Shown: in pieces, positions 6,999 through 13,659 of the stretch
Numbering within the stretch: the stretch's first letter is position 1
Layout of the letters: the number at the start of each line of letters is the position of its first letter
DNA from: a virus
IMG/VR virus record: IMGVR_UViG_3300042401_000459
Coordinates: 1-40,535 of that record
Direction: 5' to 3' (one strand)
Length of the DNA stretch: 40,535 bases
Program-made: the position numbers and the translations under genes
The notes under the pieces: generated by a model
What the model was told of the DNA's origin: nothing
Database searches by the model: none
What the model saw: only the letters and a program-made list of their open reading frames with translations

Positions 6999-7426
6999 TC
7001 AGTTGTTGACAAAGACTGAAAAGTTCTAAGGACTCGGGGGCAGTACCCGACGCCTCCACCATAGACACACAGATCAAGTCCTTAGCGGGATAAGATCAAA
7101 GTTTAATGATGTAAGTTTGGAAAACAGAAGTACAATGTTTTCTATAGACAGATCGGGCATTAAACACAATAAAGTCAACGACCGATACGGGCGTGTGTCT
7201 ATGATGGGGGCGAACTAGGATCGACTGGAACACAATAGGAAATTCGAGACTGATTGACTGGCAAAGTGCCATAAAAAGTAAATGCAAACGATAACGTTGC
7301 CTTTGCGCTTGCTGCGTAAGCAGTAAGTCATTGGGTTTTCGGCGGTTTCCCTCGAAACAGAATAAACCGCCAACCGTTCTAATTTAGAGTTGAAACGAGA
7401 CTATCAACGGTCTCAAAACCCTAAAT
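6999..7426 (+). ncRNA. ssrA: tmRNA, circularly permuted two-piece type
   Basis: Order in the gene is acceptor piece, intervening loop, coding piece. Acceptor piece: T-arm at 7034-7050 (TCGGG / 7-base loop / CCCGA), then CGCCTCC (7051-7057) and ACCA (7058-7061). Coding piece: GGGGGCG (7206-7212) pairs with CGCCTCC to give the 7-bp acceptor stem with G3-U70, the alanyl-tRNA synthetase identity pair; GAACTAGGATCGACTGG matches the conserved tmRNA 5' region. The resume codon GCA is at 7284; the tag ANDNVAFALAA ends with TAA at 7317-7319. Downstream are pseudoknot-capable repeats (7337-7370 and 7389-7414). Tagged proteins would be degraded through the LAA end. The permuted layout and ANDN tag are typical of Alphaproteobacteria. 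The outer ends are estimates. Confidence 0.92.
7061..7202 (+). repeat. Inverted repeat closing the tmRNA precursor loop
   Basis: ATAGACACAC (7061-7070) and GTGTGTCTAT (7193-7202) are perfect 10-base inverted repeats that continue the acceptor stem into the excised segment. In the precursor they would hold the two tmRNA pieces together before processing. The intervening segment (7062-7205, 144 bases) contains no convincing gene. Confidence 0.75.
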
Positions 7427-7451
7427 ATAATGCACCTCCAAGGAAAAGTGC

Positions 7452-7483
7452 CCAGTGTAGGGAGTCACTGGTTAATCCTCTCT
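7452..7483 (+). promoter_or_regulatory. Predicted pseudoknot in the leader of the endolysin gene
   Basis: CCAGTG (7452-7457) pairs with CACTGG (7466-7471); the loop bases AGGGAG (7459-7464) can pair with CTCTCT (7478-7483), giving an H-type pseudoknot. It lies between the tmRNA coding piece and the ribosome binding site GAGGA at 7499-7503. It may be a last pseudoknot of the tmRNA or a leader element of the lysis gene. Confidence 0.4.
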
Positions 7484-7510
7484 CCAGTTTAACAATCCGA
7501 GGAATAGTAA

Positions 7511-8110
7511 ATGCCTTCCTTTAATAAGAAGACATTGAAAATTCTTTCTTCAATTTTACTGATATTTGTAATATATTGTGTAGTTTTAAGTTATGCAAAA
7601 GAAAGAATCGAAGACACCGCAATGGCACACACTGTCGGTGGATATGAAAAAGTCCAAAGCGTAAAAAAACAACAAGAAGAAATAATCCAAAAAAACATTA
7701 AAAAAGAAAAAAGGAAGTACCTGTCAAGCAACGCAAAAGCAATAACATGCCTTGCTGATAATATTTACTACGAGGCAGGTAATGAACCAAGGAATGGTAA
7801 AATCGCGGTTGCTGGTGTAACAATGAATCGTGCACGCAATCCCAAATTCCCATCAAACGTTTGCTCTGTCGTTTATCAGAGAACAAGTAGGGTCTGTCAG
7901 TTTAGTTGGACATGTATGCGCCGACCTGCTAAAGACCCAGTATTATATGCTGAAGCAAAAGATATTGCGAAAAAAGTATTGACTTCCGAGATCAATACGC
8001 GTATAGTTGTTAATAAGGACGTTCTATTCTACCACGCAGACTATGTTAGTCCAGGGTGGAAGTTACAGAGGGTTACTAAAATCGGTAGACATATTTTTTA
8101 CGCAGGATAG
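7511..8110 (+). CDS. SleB-type cell wall hydrolase (membrane-anchored endolysin)
   Basis: A 199-residue protein. Residues 10-28 form a hydrophobic segment after a basic N-terminus (signal-anchor or SAR-type signal), followed by a Lys/Glu-rich stalk to about residue 70. The catalytic domain starts with CLADNIYYEAGNEP, where Glu88 in YYEA is the conserved residue of the SleB/Hydrolase_2 family. GKIAVAGVTMNRA and CQFSWTCM are also family motifs. The family cleaves peptidoglycan glycan strands. The N-terminal segment suggests export by the host Sec system, as for SAR endolysins. Starts at ATG 7511 with GAGGA 7 bases upstream. It sits just after the tmRNA gene, and gp33 starts 3 bases after its stop. 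Confidence 0.85.
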   Translation: MPSFNKKTLKILSSILLIFVIYCVVLSYAKERIEDTAMAHTVGGYEKVQSVKKQQEEIIQKNIKKEKRKYLSSNAKAITCLADNIYYEAGNEPRNGKIAVAGVTMNRARNPKFPSNVCSVVYQRTSRVCQFSWTCMRRPAKDPVLYAEAKDIAKKVLTSEINTRIVVNKDVLFYHADYVSPGWKLQRVTKIGRHIFYAG

Positions 8111-8113
8111 ATT

Positions 8114-8380
8114 ATGGTAACGGAAGTAATTCCAATAACTGATGAGTTTTTAATAACTAAGCAATTTAAGACGGCAGCAGAGTTCTCCATCTTTATTGAG
8201 AAACTTGCAAGAGACTCTAGAACACCCTGTATGGATATTCTAATAGACTATTGTGAGAAACGAAATATTGAGGTAGGCTCTGTTGCTAGTCTTATCAGCA
8301 CTTCTCTCAAAGAAAAGATTAGAGTTGAAGCGCAGCAACTCAACATGTTAAAAAACGACGATGGAGTTTTGCCTCTCTGA
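8114..8380 (+). CDS. 33: Late transcription co-activator gp33
   Basis: An 88-residue homologue of T4 gp33, which bridges host RNA polymerase to the sliding clamp and activates late promoters. It matches the short gp33 form of cyano- and pelagiphages: the central helix with PCMDILIDYCEKRNIE, then SLISTSLKEKI, and the ending EAQQLNMLKNDDGVLPL with the characteristic AQxLNxL...LPL. It is slightly shorter than T4 gp33 (about 112). The start has AGGAT upstream. Its stop overlaps the gp59 start by one base (TGATG). The presence of gp33 fits the NATAAATA late promoters seen in the window. Confidence 0.85.
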   Translation: MVTEVIPITDEFLITKQFKTAAEFSIFIEKLARDSRTPCMDILIDYCEKRNIEVGSVASLISTSLKEKIRVEAQQLNMLKNDDGVLPL

Positions 8381-8964
8381 TGGACTCACTTCAAGTGTAT
8401 CAATTGTATCTCTCATTGAGATTACATTTCACCAGACCTGATTTTGATATCACCAAATCCCGTAAAGGGGTAAAGGTTTCCAGAGAAGCATTCCTAAAAC
8501 GTAAAGACTTGTTTGCTCTGCGTAAATTAGGAGAGACAAAACAAAAAACTGAGATAATTGATTTTCTAGTTGCCAATTTTGTTTCTGGTAATCAGTGGGG
8601 TGGTGTGTTTGATGCAGAGGCAAATGAAGTCTATGCAGAGTGGCAGATACGAATGCAGAAATTAGGATATACTTTTAAGCAAGATATTCAAACTCTATAC
8701 GCAGACGGTAATCCATTCGAAGTAATTGATGGGCAACACCCCAAGGTATTAAAACTTTATCTTGGTAAAAAAATATCTCTAGAATCTATTGCTATTTTAG
8801 CAAAAATAGGTATAATAGAGAATATAGATTATAGTTCTTTATCGAATGATTTTATTTGGAATGACTTCGTGCATTTGGTAAAGAAGTATAAACCCTTTGT
8901 CAAAATAGACAAAGAGTACTACACCCGCCAACTAAAACAGGAGATTGAGATGGTGGTAAATTAA
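8380..8964 (+). CDS. 59: Helicase loader gp59
   Basis: A 194-residue homologue of T4 gp59 (about 217), which loads the gp41 helicase on gp32-coated forks. The shared pattern includes an N-terminal YQLYLSLRLHF helix, the basic KVSREAFLKRKDL segment, LVANFVSGNQWGG, an aromatic Y.EWQ.R...LGYTFKQDI segment, and the C-terminal NDFIWNDFVHLVKKYKPF. It sits between gp33 and gp32, functionally sensible because gp59 binds gp32. Translation is coupled to gp33 by a one-base overlap. Confidence 0.88.
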   Translation: MDSLQVYQLYLSLRLHFTRPDFDITKSRKGVKVSREAFLKRKDLFALRKLGETKQKTEIIDFLVANFVSGNQWGGVFDAEANEVYAEWQIRMQKLGYTFKQDIQTLYADGNPFEVIDGQHPKVLKLYLGKKISLESIAILAKIGIIENIDYSSLSNDFIWNDFVHLVKKYKPFVKIDKEYYTRQLKQEIEMVVN

Positions 8965-8966
8965 CT

Positions 8967-9140
8967 ATGGGTAAGTCTCGTAGAAACGATTATGAAGACC
9001 GTGGTTCCGACCGCATTCGACATAATGAAAAAGACGTAAATAAAATACGTAAAAGCAAAAACAACTTGTATAAATATCTTGGTAGTCGGGAAGATGATTC
9101 CGACGACGACCCTTTTTATTATGATACAACGTCAAAATAA
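8967..9140 (+). CDS. Small charged protein between gp59 and gp32, 57 aa
   Basis: The ORF starts two bases after the gp59 stop (MGKSRRNDYEDRGSDR) and ends in an acidic DDSDDDPFYYDTTSK tail. Lys, Arg and Asp dominate and there is no hydrophobic core, so the protein is probably disordered or binds nucleic acid or another protein. From memory, marine T4-like phages often have a small charged ORF in this exact slot. It lies below the usual length cut-offs. A TATAAATA late element for gp32 lies inside it (9069-9076). Function unknown. Confidence 0.55.
   Translation: MGKSRRNDYEDRGSDRIRHNEKDVNKIRKSKNNLYKYLGSREDDSDDDPFYYDTTSK
9069..9076 (+). promoter_or_regulatory. Candidate late promoter for gene 32 (TATAAATA)
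   Basis: A perfect T4 late -10 octamer inside the 57-residue ORF, predicting a start near 9082 and a leader of about 89 bases for gp32. T4 gene 32 is also read late, so the position is sensible, but the octamer could be chance in coding sequence. Confidence 0.4.
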
Positions 9141-9170
9141 ACATATAACGCAAACATAAGGACAATACAT

Positions 9171-10094
9171 ATGTCAAATAATTCTTTTTCAGCACTCCGC
9201 AAGAATAGCGGAAATTTCGACTCGCTCATGAAGGCAGTCGAATCAATCGCAAACCCCACTACAGAAAAGCGTGGCGATGATGATCGTCTCTGGAAACCGA
9301 CTGTCGATAAGGCAGGTAACGGTCAAGCAGTGCTTCGTTTCCTCCCTGCTCCTGCAGGTGAAGAACTTCCGTGGGTTCGCGTATGGGACCATGGTTTCCA
9401 AGGTCCAAGTGGTAAGTGGTATATCGAAAACTCTCTTACTACGCTAAACAAGCCTGATCCTGTTGGCGAACTGAATTCCGAACTGTGGAACTCAGGTATC
9501 GAATCGAACAAGGAAATTGCTCGTAAGCAAAAGCGTCGCCTTTCTTACATCTCGAACGTTCTTGTTGTTCGCGATCCTGCGAATCCAGAGAACGAAGGTA
9601 AGGTCTTCCTCTACAAGTTTGGCAAGAAGATTTTCGACAAGATTAAGGACGTGATGCAACCCACGTTTGAAGACGAGAAGCCTGTCAATCCGTTCGATCT
9701 TTGGGAAGGTGCTAACTTTAAGTTGCGCATTCGTCAAGTAGATGGTTATCGTAACTACGATAAGTCGGAATTCGACGGAGCAACTCCTCTTGACGAAAAT
9801 GAAGATAAGTTGGAAGAGATTTGGGGTAAGACCCATTCACTTGCTGCGTTCCTGGATCCTTCTAACTTCAAGTCATATGACGAACTGAAGCAGAAGTTGA
9901 ACACAGTTCTATCTGGTGTTTCCCGTGTTGCTACGGCAGAAAAGTCTAATCCACTTGATGCTGAAGACGAACTGTTCGTTGAAACTAAGATGAAGTCTGC
10001 ACCAGCAGCATCCAAGGCGAGCGATGCTGTGCCATGGAAAGAAGACTCTGACGATGACACGATGAGTTACTTCTCGAGTCTCGCGGACGAATAA
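9171..10094 (+). CDS. 32: Single-stranded DNA-binding protein gp32
   Basis: A 307-residue homologue of T4 gp32. The basic N-terminal cooperativity segment (SFSALRKNSGNFDSLMKAV) is followed by the OB-fold core, with LRFLPAP, PWVRVWDHGFQGPSGKWYIENSL, GELNSELWNSG, KRRLSYISNVLVVRDPANPENEGKVFLYKFGKKIFDKI and NPFDLWEGANFKLR, and by an acidic tail (EDSDDDTMSYFSSLADE) that in T4 recruits partner proteins. The T4 zinc site (His and three Cys) is absent; the protein contains no cysteine at all, as in the cyanophage forms I recall. The start has AAGGA upstream. A strong terminator follows 6 bases after the stop. Confidence 0.95.
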   Translation: MSNNSFSALRKNSGNFDSLMKAVESIANPTTEKRGDDDRLWKPTVDKAGNGQAVLRFLPAPAGEELPWVRVWDHGFQGPSGKWYIENSLTTLNKPDPVGELNSELWNSGIESNKEIARKQKRRLSYISNVLVVRDPANPENEGKVFLYKFGKKIFDKIKDVMQPTFEDEKPVNPFDLWEGANFKLRIRQVDGYRNYDKSEFDGATPLDENEDKLEEIWGKTHSLAAFLDPSNFKSYDELKQKLNTVLSGVSRVATAEKSNPLDAEDELFVETKMKSAPAASKASDAVPWKEDSDDDTMSYFSSLADE

Positions 10095-10100
10095 AACTGA

Positions 10101-10131
10101 AAGGGGGACTTTTTCAAGTCCCCCTTTTTTT
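10101..10131 (+). terminator. Terminator between gp32 and the convergent tape measure gene
   Basis: AAGGGGGACTT (10101-10111), loop TTTC, AAGTCCCCCTT (10116-10126), then a run of T to 10131: a perfect 11-bp stem. It overlaps the stop codon of the leftward tape measure gene and, being nearly symmetrical with an A-rich left side, can serve both strands. Confidence 0.95.
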
Positions 10132-12772
10132 ATCCGAAAGATCTTCTATTCTGGAATCGTTGCCAACTACTGTCTTCAGTTCTGACTGTATCCATTGGTA
10201 GAGAACCACCACCATTATTCTGTTGTGGTGCAGCAGGTTGCTGAATTACGGTTGGTGGCGGGACATTAATAACTGGTGCAGTATCTTCCTTTGCACTTTC
10301 AGTCATTTCTTTTAGATTTGCTGCAGCATTATTGGATCCTGTTTCCAAATTACTCTTAGTAACTGGATTGGTCTTAATCACACCAGCACTATTCGGTGAG
10401 AATAACTCAGGACCATTTTCTCCAACCAGATAAGAACCATTAGCAGACACTGGTCCACCTTCTGCTCTTGCTCCATCAATAGGTTCGATTGTTCCCTCGG
10501 TTGAATCTTCGTTGCCTGCTCTGGAAATATCTCTTGCTGCAAGTCCAGCATCAATAGCAACCGATGCAGCAGTTCCCAATCCAGGAAGTGTAGAAGCGAC
10601 ACCAGACGCAACTTCACCAGCAGCACCAGCAAAGTCTCCTTGTAGTGCTCGCATCGCACCAAATCCGAGACCAGCAACTGCACCAATGATTGGAATTTTC
10701 TTCAGCAAGGATTTACCAACTGCTTTAGCACCAATTTTAGCTACTGCTTTGCCGCCAATTTTACTTGTTGCTTTGGCAATTCCTTTACCAGCAGAAGATG
10801 CCATTGCTTTCTCAGCAACTTTTCCGATGGCACCCTTTGCCGAACCGAGCATACCCATACCACTTTGGGCAACTTTACCGAGGGTGCTTCCCTTGGCGAC
10901 TTCTTTTCCGACAAATCCTGATGCTTTACCAAGCATCCCTTTGCCTTTTTCGACAACTCCCGCAGCACGATCTCTAAACACTTTACCGATTCGAGACTGT
11001 TTTGCAGCACCAGCAAGAGGGTTACCATTTTTGTCAAGCAGTTGTTGTGCGCCAAGACCTCTGTTCTTAATAAGGTCAGTCGCCTTTCCACGTAATGTAT
11101 TTGCACGATCAGAGATAAAGTCAGTTGCCTTACTCTTAATTGCGTTTACACGACTGGTAACTTTCTCTGCAGCACCTTCAACAAAGTTGGTTCCTTTGCT
11201 GAATACACCCTCTGCCTTTTCAGCAAAGTTGGAAAGCCCAGGAGAATATCTTTGATTCTTCAGACCCTTCAATATTCCTTCGCCGCCAGATTTAAATCCA
11301 GCATACCCAGCAGCGATTCCGCCAAGTAGAGAAGATCCTCCTTCACCCTGTGCATCTGCATCACCTTGGGTACCTGCTGGTCCCTGCCCACCATTTCCAG
11401 TTGCAGGAGTCTCTGGTGTTACTCTAGAATTTGAGGATTCTGTTCCTCCGATAACCACCTTTGGTATAGATTTTTCTTTTGCCTCTACCTTCGCAGATGC
11501 CTTTTCAGCATTTTGTTTATCAATATTTTCCGCACGTTTTTGGGCATCAGCAGATGCTTGCTCTGCTTCTACTTCTGCTACTTTGTTACGATTCATAACT
11601 TCTTTTACGTTGGAACTTGGATCCAACTGCTTTTTACCTGAAGGTGCAACTCCAGCACGTTTTTTATCGAACAACTTGTCTTTGATTTCTATGATGATGT
11701 CTTTGATTTCATTTAAGATAGATGCAACATCATTCTTATCATCGGATGCAATTCCACCCCTAGCAGACTGAATCTTTACCTTTGGTTGTTGAGATTCTTT
11801 ATACTTTGTTTCAAGAGTTTTATTAATCTCTACCATCGAAACAGGTTTACCTTCTTTTCTATACGAGATATCTTTCTCGGAAGATGGTTTGATATCCTGC
11901 TGCTCTAGAATTTTTTTCTGTTCTTCGGTAAGATTAGACATCTTATCGACAGATTTGAATTCTGCTATAGACTGTTTTGTAGATTGAGAAGTAGACTGGT
12001 TTGTTTTCGTCTTACTATTAATTGCGTCAGAGAACATTTTCTTCAACTGTTCTACTTCTGAGACCTTTTCGTTAGATTGGTTTACCTCGTTGCGAATTTC
12101 TTCTCGGCGAGATTCTTGAGAGTTGAATATGCTACCAAGAACTCCGCTTTGAGGTGTCAATCCTCTTTTGAATCCACCCATGAATTCACTACCAGCGTTT
12201 TTAAATCCTTCTTTGAACCCTTTGGTTGGCGTGCCTTCTCTTCCAGGTTCTTTTGAGTTTCCAAAAAATTGTTGCTTCAATCTATTGCCGAATGTATCAT
12301 CTTCTCCTTTTAGAGTCAATCCTTCCGACTTAAATCGTTCATCCAGTGTTTGATTTTGAAGATTCTTTCCAATATCACCGAATTCTTTTGGTCCATCACT
12401 CTCGCTTCTAGCAATCATTTTTGCTGCGAGATCGTTAATATCTTTTAGAGAGTTTTTAAATTCTTCGACAGTCTTGAATTGCAATTTTGTGATTGCATCC
12501 AAGGTATCTTCTAAAAGTTTCTTATCTTGTTTCTCTAAAGATCTTAGTGTGTCGTCAGTATTCTTTTCAATAGATTCAACAAAACTATTGACTAATCTTG
12601 CGGATGCTTGTATATCTGCAGGTCTGTTTTTGTTGAGATCAAGAAGTTTGCGAATTTCAGAAAACTGTTTGTCCCTGTCGCCAGATTGCATTGGTTTTGC
12701 CCCAGAACTTGAATTGTTCTTGGCGGTTTCTATTACCTTGGCAAATCTTTCCGAAGTGGACTTAGGTTCCAT
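10130..12772 (-). CDS. 29: Tape measure protein (gp29 position)
   Basis: An 880-residue protein read leftward. The N-terminal half (to about residue 420) is charged, helical and coiled-coil-like, with low-complexity Lys/Glu/Ser/Gln. The C-terminal half is Gly/Ala-rich with hydrophobic segments (IPIIGAVAGLGFGAMRAL and neighbours), as in tape measure proteins that insert in the host membrane. Near the C-terminus is EGGPVSANGSYLVGENGPELFSP, a signature of phage tape measure proteins. It is longer than T4 gp29 (about 590), implying a longer tail. It starts with a TAATG overlap with the gp51-like frame and follows gp26 and that frame, the standard order of chaperones then tape measure. Confidence 0.8.
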   Translation of the reverse strand: MEPKSTSERFAKVIETAKNNSSSGAKPMQSGDRDKQFSEIRKLLDLNKNRPADIQASARLVNSFVESIEKNTDDTLRSLEKQDKKLLEDTLDAITKLQFKTVEEFKNSLKDINDLAAKMIARSESDGPKEFGDIGKNLQNQTLDERFKSEGLTLKGEDDTFGNRLKQQFFGNSKEPGREGTPTKGFKEGFKNAGSEFMGGFKRGLTPQSGVLGSIFNSQESRREEIRNEVNQSNEKVSEVEQLKKMFSDAINSKTKTNQSTSQSTKQSIAEFKSVDKMSNLTEEQKKILEQQDIKPSSEKDISYRKEGKPVSMVEINKTLETKYKESQQPKVKIQSARGGIASDDKNDVASILNEIKDIIIEIKDKLFDKKRAGVAPSGKKQLDPSSNVKEVMNRNKVAEVEAEQASADAQKRAENIDKQNAEKASAKVEAKEKSIPKVVIGGTESSNSRVTPETPATGNGGQGPAGTQGDADAQGEGGSSLLGGIAAGYAGFKSGGEGILKGLKNQRYSPGLSNFAEKAEGVFSKGTNFVEGAAEKVTSRVNAIKSKATDFISDRANTLRGKATDLIKNRGLGAQQLLDKNGNPLAGAAKQSRIGKVFRDRAAGVVEKGKGMLGKASGFVGKEVAKGSTLGKVAQSGMGMLGSAKGAIGKVAEKAMASSAGKGIAKATSKIGGKAVAKIGAKAVGKSLLKKIPIIGAVAGLGFGAMRALQGDFAGAAGEVASGVASTLPGLGTAASVAIDAGLAARDISRAGNEDSTEGTIEPIDGARAEGGPVSANGSYLVGENGPELFSPNSAGVIKTNPVTKSNLETGSNNAAANLKEMTESAKEDTAPVINVPPPTVIQQPAAPQQNNGGGSLPMDTVRTEDSSWQRFQNRRSFG

Positions 12773-12930
12773 TAATTCTGCTGCCTTTGCTTATCTGCTT
12801 TTTCTTTTAAATGTATTGATAATAAACCAACATAAACTTCCCTTTCCCAAGGCATCATATTTTCAAGTTCACTTAATGAGTATTTATGCTCATGCATTAA
12901 AATAAAGTTGGTCTTATAATGATTCCTCAA
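12772..12930 (-). CDS. gp51-like / tail-chaperone T-like short frame, probably made by -1 frameshift from gp26
   Basis: The frame encodes ...NFILMHEHKYSLSELENMMPWEREVYVGLL... and a basic tail ending RQQN; HxYSLxELENMxPWERxxY is, as I recall, a conserved motif in this slot in marine T4-like phages. There is no good start: a TTG at 12930 and an ATG at 12897 both lack a Shine-Dalgarno site, and the ATG would cut the conserved NFILMHEH region. The frame is open back through the end of gp26 to a slippery TTTTTTC, so a gp26-extended fusion (about 60 added residues) is the likely main product. The stop overlaps the tape measure ATG (TAATG). Coordinates use the TTG. Confidence 0.6.
   Translation of the reverse strand: MRNHYKTNFILMHEHKYSLSELENMMPWEREVYVGLLSIHLKEKADKQRQQN
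12881..12888 (-). promoter_or_regulatory. Possible late promoter for the tape measure gene (CATAAATA)
   Basis: A NATAAATA match on the minus strand inside the gp51-like frame, predicting a start near 12875, about 100 bases before the tape measure ATG. Could be coincidental. Confidence 0.25.
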
Positions 12931-12947
12931 ATTATCATGAGAAAGGG

Positions 12948-13628
12948 TTATTCGAAAAAACTTTCTACTCCATCAAGGAAAACAACGTTGTGTGTTGAAC
13001 AACTTGGGCAATCATATTCAATCTTGTGCTCGATTCTGGGCATAGAGAGGAAGAATTCTGTAATCTTCTTAAACTGATCGGAAGTTAGATTGTCAACGAA
13101 TTGCTCTACATCTTTTCTTTGGAGATCTTTGGTAGTGAAAACTTCGTCGGCAGTATATACACTGTCGATACAAGAAACAACCAGATCGTATGTTGTAGAG
13201 TCACCCTTCATATCGATTGAGGTTGGATACCTCATAATAACTCCAAGACCGTTGCCAACATCAATCTTATTTGTATGACCCTCGGTAAGCGTCGGTTTGA
13301 TTGTTGTTAGATCAAGTTCCGCTGCAGTCTTGTGACCACATTCACCACAAACCAAATTAAACTCAGTTACCTGACCAATAGATTCGGATCGAAGTTTAAT
13401 AAAGATATTCTGAAGTTCAAAGAATGGTAGTTCGCTGCCAGTCAGTTTACCGAAACTACAAACATCTGTAATTTCTTGCATCGCATTTAGCATCTCGCTT
13501 TGGTCTTCAGATTCCGATGCCAGAATCAGTAACTTTTCTTCTTTGACCAAAAATGGTCTGAATTTAACTTTTTCTTTAGTCCCAATCATTTCAATGTAAA
13601 ACGTTGGTGTTTCCATAACAGGTAACAT
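12948..13628 (-). CDS. 26: Baseplate hub / tail-assembly protein gp26
   Basis: A 226-residue homologue of T4 gp26 (about 208). The N-terminus carries KVKFRPFLVKEEKLLILASES, the strongest family motif, and two cysteine pairs (LVCGECGHK and YDCPSCSTHN) probably bind zinc. The ATG at 13628 has AGGAG 6 bases upstream. The last codons are AGT-TTT-TTC-GAA-TAA, placing a U_UUU_UUC slippery heptamer in frame two codons before the stop. The following frame encodes a small conserved protein directly before the tape measure gene, so gp26 may be the short form of a G/GT-like chaperone pair. This role is inferred. Confidence 0.85.
   Translation of the reverse strand: MLPVMETPTFYIEMIGTKEKVKFRPFLVKEEKLLILASESEDQSEMLNAMQEITDVCSFGKLTGSELPFFELQNIFIKLRSESIGQVTEFNLVCGECGHKTAAELDLTTIKPTLTEGHTNKIDVGNGLGVIMRYPTSIDMKGDSTTYDLVVSCIDSVYTADEVFTTKDLQRKDVEQFVDNLTSDQFKKITEFFLSMPRIEHKIEYDCPSCSTHNVVFLDGVESFFE
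12954..12960 (-). promoter_or_regulatory. Candidate -1 ribosomal frameshift site U_UUU_UUC
   Basis: On the minus strand the heptamer T_TTT_TTC is aligned with the gp26 codons (AGT TTT TTC), fitting X_XXY_YYZ. A one-base slip back continues into the gp51-like frame with no stop codon between. I see no strong downstream hairpin, only a 5-bp AT stem, so efficiency is uncertain. Confidence 0.6.
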
Positions 13629-13659
13629 AATATTCTCCTAATAAATATAAAAAACTAAA

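Noticed and set aside
7031-7061. tRNA-like 3' end with T-arm and CCA read as a tRNA gene
   Set aside because: There is no anticodon arm or tRNA 5' half upstream; the matching acceptor strand lies downstream at 7206, as in a permuted tmRNA.
10512-11255. 247-codon plus-strand ORF opposite the tape measure gene
   Set aside because: It is Ala/Pro/Ser-rich shadow sequence of the Gly/Ala-rich antisense gene, with no ribosome binding site and no motif.
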